This document shows positions 1 to 5,359 of a DNA stretch of 5,359 nt, one piece after another. The position numbers were made by a program, and so were the translations under genes. Origin of the DNA: Streptosporangiaceae bacterium (GTDB lineage Bacteria > Actinomycetota > Actinomycetes > Streptosporangiales > Streptosporangiaceae); the NCBI GenBank assembly GCA_030050125.1, contig JASIJN010000580.1, positions 1 to 5,359 on the forward strand, written 5' to 3'. The notes under the pieces were generated by a model. That model was not told the origin of the DNA and did not search any database. It saw nothing but the letters and a program-made list of their open reading frames with translations. How positions within the stretch are numbered: position 1 is the stretch's first letter; each line of letters starts with the position of its first letter.

Positions 1-1517
1 CGGGCCGGCCGCCAAGGCGGCGGTGCCCCGGGCCGGCCTGGCCGCGGATCGGGCTCGTCCGGCGCCGGCGCCGGCTCGTCCGTCACCGGGTACGGCTGGG
101 CCGAGGCCCGGTGCGGCTGGTCCGGCACCGGAGCTGGCTCGTCCGCCACGGGGTACGGCTGGGCTGGCGTCCGGTACGGCCGGTCCGGCGCCGGATACGG
201 CCGCCGGGCTCGCCGCTTCCAGGCCCGGTCGAGCGCGAACCCCAGCACCACGGCGGCCGCGCCGTCCGCGATGATCGACATCCGGTCCGGCAGCGCGGTG
301 CCGATCACCGGGAGGTTCTCCAGCCACCGCCAGGGCAGGGTGATGCCGGTGTGGACGGTGCCGGATATCAGCGGGTGGGCGCCCAGCGAGAGCAGTTCCA
401 AGACCGCGAAGGTGACCGCGGCGGCCCGCACGGCGGGCCGCCGCCAGCAGGTCACCACGGCCACGGCCAGCACCACGATCAGCGGCCAGCCCAGGTACCC
501 GAGGTACTCCGGCGGGCCGCCCTGGTACCGGGCGGCGGCCGCGGCGCTGGCCGCGGTGTGGAAGAGCAGGTAACCAGACGGGGTCACGAACCCGGTGAGG
601 TCGTTCTTATAGAAGTCGGGCAGGAACGAGCTGCCGTGCTGGGTCAGCGGGCCGAAGAACTGCACCCGCAGCGCGTATCCCGCCAGCAGCAGCGTGACCG
701 CGGCCGCCACCCCCAGCCCGGCCGCGACAGCCGCCAGCCGGGCGGGCACCGCCCGCGGCCGGCCGAGCGCCAGCACCACCACGATCAGCAGCCCGGCCAT
801 GCCGGTGAGCAGCAGCAGTTCCTCGCCGGTAAAGAACTGAGCGGTGACGAGCAGGCCGAGCCAGGCGCCGGCCCGCACCGGCGACCACGCCGGCGAGCCA
901 AAGGGCAATCGCCTGGAGGCGGGCGGGCGGGGAGCGCCGAGGCACAGCCGCAGGCCCGCGTCGACGATCAGCGGCGGAAGCACGGCGAACTGCAGGTTGT
1001 AATGGCCGATGGCGGCCTGCAGCAGGGCCGGGGAGAACCCGTAGATCGCCCCGGCCAGGGCCGCGGGCCCGGACGCGACCTCCCAGCGGCGCAGCACAAA
1101 GAACAGGCTGGCCGCCGAGCCCGCGAAGCCGACCGTCAACAGCACCGTCAGGGCGGTCTGCGGGCCGAGCAGCAACGTCACCGGGGCGAGCAGGACGCCG
1201 GGCAGCAGGATCGAGGTGTTCCACATGAGGTTGATGCCCTGCGGCGCGTTCATGGCCCCCGTGACCAGGGCGGGCAGCCTGCCACGGGAGACCGCGGCGG
1301 CTTCGTAGCGCAGGAACCAGGCGAACAGGTCGGCGTCGTTCGGGTTGCCCGCGACCGTGTGCGAGGCCGGATCGGCCCATAGATGCCAGGTGACGGCCAC
1401 GGCGGCGACCAGGTAGCAGGCCAGGATCGCGCAGGCGGCCCGGCCGCCGCGCCGCGGCGCCCGGGCCCGGGCGGGGGCGGCTGGAGACGACGCGGTCGTG
1501 GTCATGGCGCGCGCCAA
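1..1517 (-). CDS. Multi-pass membrane protein, GT-C-like (putative glycosyltransferase family), C-terminus cut by window edge
   Basis: An open frame runs on the minus strand to the window edge without a stop: 501 codons from ATG 1505, or 505 from TTG 1517. TTG is preferred because GGAGGAG (1524-1530) sits 6 nt before it but 18 nt before the ATG. Numbering here is from the ATG. A short basic N-terminus (about 1-23) precedes a first membrane segment (about 24-43). An extracytoplasmic loop follows with N-D-A-D-L-F (56-61) and N-A-P-Q-G-I-N-L-M-W-N (86-96). Roughly nine further hydrophobic segments lie between 97 and 427, with F-T-G-E-E-L (225-230) between two of them. The acidic residues of the first loop and the topology recall GT-C enzymes that use polyprenyl-phosphate sugars, but no catalytic residue can be assigned. 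After a basic stretch (W-K-R-R-A-R-R, 429-435) the protein turns into a Pro-rich tandem repeat. It follows the DUF2079 gene closely and is probably co-transcribed. Membrane protein is near certain; glycosyltransferase function is inference. Confidence 0.82.
   Translation of the reverse strand, partial: MARAMTTTASSPAAPARARAPRRGGRAACAILACYLVAAVAVTWHLWADPASHTVAGNPNDADLFAWFLRYEAAAVSRGRLPALVTGAMNAPQGINLMWNTSILLPGVLLAPVTLLLGPQTALTVLLTVGFAGSAASLFFVLRRWEVASGPAALAGAIYGFSPALLQAAIGHYNLQFAVLPPLIVDAGLRLCLGAPRPPASRRLPFGSPAWSPVRAGAWLGLLVTAQFFTGEELLLLTGMAGLLIVVVLALGRPRAVPARLAAVAAGLGVAAAVTLLLAGYALRVQFFGPLTQHGSSFLPDFYKNDLTGFVTPSGYLLFHTAASAAAAARYQGGPPEYLGYLGWPLIVVLAVAVVTCWRRPAVRAAAVTFAVLELLSLGAHPLISGTVHTGITLPWRWLENLPVIGTALPDRMSIIADGAAAVVLGFALDRAWKRRARRPYPAPDRPYRTPAQPYPVADEPAPVPDQPHRASAQPYPVTDEPAPAPDEPDPRPGRPGAPPPWRPA
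73..198 (-). repeat. 63-bp tandem repeat encoding a Pro-rich 21-residue unit, two imperfect copies
   Basis: Two head-to-tail copies with a 63-bp period (about 73-135 and 136-198) lie in frame in the membrane-protein gene. On the minus strand they read Q-P-Y-P-V-A-D-E-P-A-P-V-P-D-Q-P-H-R-A-S-A and then Q-P-Y-P-V-T-D-E-P-A-P-A-P-D-E-P. Degenerate versions continue on both sides (R-P-Y-P-A-P-D-R-P upstream, D-E-P-D-P-R-P-G-R-P downstream). Because the period is a multiple of three, copies can be gained or lost without breaking the frame. The encoded stretch follows a basic, presumably cytoplasmic boundary after the last visible membrane segment, so it is probably a disordered cytoplasmic tail or loop. 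Confidence 0.75.
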
Positions 1518-1523
1518 CTCCGG

Positions 1524-1530
1524 CTCCTCC
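1524..1530 (-). promoter_or_regulatory. Shine-Dalgarno deciding a TTG start
   Basis: The minus strand reads GGGAGGAGCCGGAG, then TTG, three codons, and ATG. The GGAGGAG core is 6 nt from the TTG (1517-1515) and 18 nt from the ATG (1505-1503). A weaker CGGAG (1518-1522) lies 12 nt before the ATG. Spacing favours the TTG start, which adds only four residues (M-A-R-A). Confidence 0.6.
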
Positions 1531-1537
1531 CGGCCCG

Positions 1538-3145
1538 CTACCGGCCGGCCCGGATGAACACGTAGACGCCGTCGTTGACGTAGATCTGCCGGTACCGCGC
1601 GCCGTGAGTCAGGCTCTCGACAAAGGTGAGCACGTTGGCCGGGGGCGGCTGCCAGTCCGTGCTCTCGGTGTCGAAGACGACGTACTCGGTGGCCGGGTTG
1701 GTGCCGAAGTTGCCGAGCCAGAACGTGTCGGTCCTGGCCGCGAGCGGGGCCAGCAGGTCGAGGTCGGTGGCGACCGTGGCCCCGTTCGGCACCAGGGCCA
1801 TCGCCGCCCGCGCGGCGGCCACGTGCTGGTCGATGGCGTAGGTCTGCGGGGTCCAGAGCTGGCTCAGCGGGAACTGGAAGGCCAGCGCCGCGGCGATGCC
1901 CAGCATCAGCGCGGCCCCGTGGCGTTCCAGCGGGCCGGTCAGGCGGAGCGGCCGGCCCTCGGCCCGCGCGGCGCGGATCCTGGCCATGCCGTCGATGGCG
2001 GCGATGAACACGATCGGCATCACGGTCGCGTTGTAGTGCCAGTCGGTGCCCCAGTAGTAGACGTTGGTTCCGATGAAGCGCAGGGCCAGGCTGGGCACCG
2101 CGGCCAGGGCCAGCGGCGACCGGAGCGCGAGGAACGCGGTGGGCAGCAGGATCAGCGCCAGGGTGGGCAGCTTGATCGAGGACCCCGTGGCCAGCTGGCT
2201 GAGCAACGCGCCCGCCGACAGATGGCCGCCAACCGGGCTGGCCACGCCGCCGTCGCTCCAGTACAGGTAGTCGTGGGTGGGGCTGAAGTGCGGGATGATC
2301 ACGGTGATGGCCAGGAACGACCAGGCCAGGCCCCAGACCGCCAGCAGCGCCCCGGCGCGGGGCCGCTTGTAGAACAGCACCATGACCAGCCCGATGGCCG
2401 CGAGCGTGAAGCCCTGATCCTCCTTGACGAAGACCAGCGGCAGCGCCCACCACACGGCGGCCCGGGTCCGGCCGCGGACCAGCGCGGACAGCGAGCAGGC
2501 CAGCAGCGGGACCGCGAAGGCGATCTCGTGGAAGTCGTAGTTGATCATCTGCTGCAGGCCCCACGAGAACCCGTACGCGGCGCCTATCGCACGTCCGGCA
2601 CCGGTGCCCAGCTTGTCGGCGGCCGCCCGGCTGACCGGGACCACGGACACCGCGGCCAGCAGGGCCTGCGCCACCAGCAGGGTGACTGGGGTCGGGAACA
2701 CCCGGAAGAACGGGGCGATCAGCGCGACGATCGGGTGGAAGTGATCCCCGAGCAGGTTGAAGCCCGCGCCCCTGATGTCCACGATCGGCGCGTGCAGATC
2801 GGCGTACTGCTTGACGTACTCGGTGAAGATGCCGAGATCCCAGGACGTCGGGTCCAGCCGCAGGTAGCGGAACACCGAGATCGGCAGGTAGGCGGCGAAG
2901 ACGGCCAGCGCGATCAGCCACGGCACCCGGTCTTCGCGAGACCTGCCGACCCGCGGCGGCGCCGCGGAGGTCCCGGTTTCGCCGGCGGTGCCGGGCAGCA
3001 CGTCGGCGGGCCCGGGCGACGCGTCGGCGCCCTCCGGCAGCACGTCAGCGGCCCCCGGCATCCCGCCGACGCCTTGCGTCAGCCTGCCGGCGGTCCCCGG
3101 AGGCTCGCCGGTGCCCAGTAGCTCCCCGTCGCGGCGCGTGCCCAC
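1538..3145 (-). CDS. DUF2079-family polytopic membrane protein
   Basis: A 535-residue protein ending in TAG. Its role is not established; the family is a set of predicted membrane proteins with glycosyltransferase-like topology. Residues 1-73 are a Gly/Pro/Ala-rich, probably disordered cytoplasmic leader with A-D-V-L-P repeated at 33-37 and 47-51. The first membrane segment is about 75-95, followed by family-typical motifs: S-W-D-L-G-I-F (101-107), D-H-F-H-P (134-138), N-Y-D-F-H-E (202-207), V-K-E-D-Q-G-F (240-246) and W-H-Y-N-A (369-373). About nine to ten membrane segments extend to about 430. A soluble C-terminal part (about 440-535) follows, containing L-V-P-N-G-A-T-V-A-T and a tyrosine/valine-rich end, also typical of the family. 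GTG 3145 is the first start after an in-frame TGA (3176-3178), with GAAGGG (3160-3165) 14 nt upstream, which is long. ATG 3061 (residue 29) is a possible alternative start, because the leader is low-complexity. The next gene lies 20-32 bp downstream, so an operon is likely. It is divergent from dnaK. Confidence 0.9.
   Translation of the reverse strand: MGTRRDGELLGTGEPPGTAGRLTQGVGGMPGAADVLPEGADASPGPADVLPGTAGETGTSAAPPRVGRSREDRVPWLIALAVFAAYLPISVFRYLRLDPTSWDLGIFTEYVKQYADLHAPIVDIRGAGFNLLGDHFHPIVALIAPFFRVFPTPVTLLVAQALLAAVSVVPVSRAAADKLGTGAGRAIGAAYGFSWGLQQMINYDFHEIAFAVPLLACSLSALVRGRTRAAVWWALPLVFVKEDQGFTLAAIGLVMVLFYKRPRAGALLAVWGLAWSFLAITVIIPHFSPTHDYLYWSDGGVASPVGGHLSAGALLSQLATGSSIKLPTLALILLPTAFLALRSPLALAAVPSLALRFIGTNVYYWGTDWHYNATVMPIVFIAAIDGMARIRAARAEGRPLRLTGPLERHGAALMLGIAAALAFQFPLSQLWTPQTYAIDQHVAAARAAMALVPNGATVATDLDLLAPLAARTDTFWLGNFGTNPATEYVVFDTESTDWQPPPANVLTFVESLTHGARYRQIYVNDGVYVFIRAGR
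2994..3051 (-). repeat. Short direct repeat (42-bp period) in the leader of the DUF2079 gene
   Basis: A 16-bp sequence beginning ggcagcacgtc occurs at 2994-3009 and again, with one mismatch, at 3036-3051. The 42-bp spacing is in frame (14 residues) and yields the repeated A-D-V-L-P. Similar Gly/Pro/Ala coding surrounds it, so this reads as slippage-type expansion of a disordered leader rather than an operator. Confidence 0.55.
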
Positions 3146-3340
3146 CGATGCCTGCGAGTCCCTTCGCCTGACCGGTCACGCCGTCCGATCCCGATGGACG
3201 CGCGCCGGTGCGTTCGGTAATGCGATCTTTTGCCTGGCCCGCCGCAGCGGAGGCCGTCTACATGGTAGGCAGGAACGGCGGCGGTGACCCAGGGTCCGCG
3301 GACGCGAACCCGCCGCCAACCCGGGCGGACTCAGTTAACG
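3146..3340. other. Distal part of the divergent intergenic region, no gene seen
   Basis: No convincing coding region, tRNA or clear -35/-10 for the minus-strand operon was found here. The only structure noticed is nested symmetry at 3277-3317: ggcggcgg (3277-3284) pairs with ccgccgcc (3310-3317), and between them lie gaccc-a-gggtc and the perfect 10-bp palindrome gtccgcggac (3294-3303). In sequence of this GC content such short GC-only symmetries are weak evidence. The promoter of the DUF2079 gene should lie in this stretch or further right, but could not be placed. Confidence 0.4.
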
Positions 3341-3377
3341 GGGAGGATTCTCAGTGAATACGACTGAGAATCCTCCC
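3341..3377. repeat. Perfect 15-bp inverted repeat with 7-nt loop (hairpin)
   Basis: The arm GGGAGGATTCTCAGT (3341-3355) and the arm ACTGAGAATCCTCCC (3363-3377) are exact reverse complements around the loop GAATACG. The stem has mixed composition (8 G/C of 15), so it is not a by-product of high GC. It lies between two divergent genes, 196 bp from the DUF2079 start and 202 bp from the dnaK start, so it terminates neither gene. Neither side carries a T-run. It could be the end of a short unannotated transcript, a binding site for a dimeric regulator, or a remnant of a small mobile or repeated element. No known actinobacterial operator was recognised in it. Confidence 0.85.
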
Positions 3378-3476
3378 AGCTAAGTTGATCACGCCGCGGC
3401 GGGGCGGCGGCGGCGCGGGGTGTGAGCCGGCTTTCAGAAACTTCTGCGGCCGGGGAATGCGCGGCGCCTCCGTAAA

Positions 3477-3497
3477 GTTGAGCAAGACAGACTCAAG
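3477..3497 (+). promoter_or_regulatory. HAIR operator 1 (HspR binding site) upstream of dnaK
   Basis: The sequence is GTTGAGC-N7-ACTCAAG with spacer aagacag. It matches the HspR-associated inverted repeat consensus CTTGAGT-N7-ACTCAAG at 12 of 14 positions with exact spacing, and TTGAG/CTCAA is perfectly symmetrical. It ends 5 nt before the proposed -35 box. HspR, a MerR-family repressor, binds such sites and represses dnaK with DnaK as co-repressor in Streptomyces; that it does so here is inferred. Confidence 0.85.
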
Positions 3498-3501
3498 TCA
3501 G

Positions 3502-3530
3502 TTGCCTGGCCGACGGCAGCGTGGCAAACT
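3502..3530 (+). promoter_or_regulatory. Probable dnaK promoter (-35/-10)
   Basis: TTGCCT (3502-3507) and CAAACT (3525-3530) are separated by 17 bp, a standard spacing for the housekeeping sigma factor. The -35 box is good; the -10 keeps only A at position 2, A at position 4 and T at position 6. Transcription would start near 3537, giving a leader of about 40 nt. The placement is supported by the two HAIR sites, one ending just upstream of the -35 and the other covering the end of the -10 and the predicted start. Confidence 0.45.
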
Positions 3531-3549
3531 TGCGTCGGCAAGGCTCAAC
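3529..3549 (+). promoter_or_regulatory. HAIR operator 2 (HspR binding site) overlapping the dnaK transcription start
   Basis: CTTGCGT-N7-GCTCAAC with spacer cggcaag matches the HAIR consensus at 11 of 14 positions with the correct 7-bp spacer. Its start is 52 bp, about five helical turns, from the start of the first HAIR, so two HspR dimers could bind the same face of the DNA. It overlaps the proposed -10 and start point, a position suited to blocking RNA polymerase. It is weaker than site 1. Confidence 0.7.
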
Positions 3550-3565
3550 TTAGGCACACGAACAC

Positions 3566-3570
3566 AAGGA
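3566..3570 (+). promoter_or_regulatory. dnaK ribosome binding site
   Basis: AAGGA lies 8 nt before the ATG at 3579. It supports this start, which also gives the exact N-terminus expected of DnaK ([14 protein letters not shown]). Confidence 0.85.
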
Positions 3571-3578
3571 CTGAACTC

Positions 3579-5359
<1,781 letters not shown>

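Noticed and set aside
607..1380. A 257-codon minus-strand frame and a 423-codon plus-strand frame (111-1382)
   Set aside because: Both lie inside the open frame of the multi-pass membrane protein (1517 to 1). Their products are Arg/Ala/Gly-rich with no hydrophobic periodicity, typical of out-of-frame reading of GC-rich DNA.
1604..3121. A 505-codon plus-strand frame opposite the DUF2079 gene
   Set aside because: The product is an Arg/Gly/Gln/Pro-rich shadow without domains, while the opposite strand encodes a coherent membrane protein with family motifs.
3294..3303. The palindrome gtccgcggac as a regulator site
   Set aside because: A 10-bp GC-rich palindrome is expected fairly often in DNA of this composition, and it matches no operator I recognise.
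3341..3377. The hairpin as an intrinsic terminator of a flanking gene
   Set aside because: Both flanking genes are transcribed away from it and there is no T-run on either side. It is listed as an inverted repeat instead.

Overview
The window looks like chromosomal DNA from a high-GC actinobacterium. GC is very high with strong G/C bias at third codon positions. There is a monoderm-type DnaK lacking the roughly 24-residue insert found in E. coli DnaK, and its promoter carries two HspR-type HAIR operators (consensus CTTGAGT-N7-ACTCAAG), the arrangement known from Streptomyces and mycobacteria. A filamentous group such as Streptosporangiales or relatives is plausible, but the sequence alone does not fix the order.

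Layout. From about 3145 down to 1, on the minus strand, two polytopic membrane-protein genes form an apparent operon. The first (3145 to 1538) is a DUF2079-family protein. The second starts 20 or 32 bp downstream, at TTG 1517 or ATG 1505, and runs off the left edge still open. It resembles the large multi-pass, GT-C-like membrane proteins common in actinobacteria, and its visible C-terminal part is a proline-rich stretch with a 63-bp (21-residue) tandem repeat. From 3579 to the right edge, on the plus strand, lies dnaK, complete at its N-terminus and lacking only its last few tens of residues. The divergent intergenic region (3146 to 3578, 433 bp) holds the dnaK control region (two HAIR sites, a likely -35/-10, a Shine-Dalgarno) and, further upstream, a perfect 15-bp inverted repeat with a 7-nt loop at 3341-3377 that no flanking gene explains.

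How the parts work together. DnaK is the Hsp70 chaperone, and the HAIR sites predict repression by HspR, with DnaK as co-repressor as known in Streptomyces. In actinobacteria grpE, dnaJ and hspR commonly follow dnaK, but they would lie beyond the window. The two minus-strand genes probably act together in the envelope, perhaps in lipid-linked sugar transfer, which is inference from their topology. Nothing visible ties them functionally to DnaK beyond being divergent neighbours. No RNA gene, IS element or CRISPR array was found. The window is mostly ordinary. The best candidates for a second look are the intergenic hairpin and the proline-rich repeat tail.
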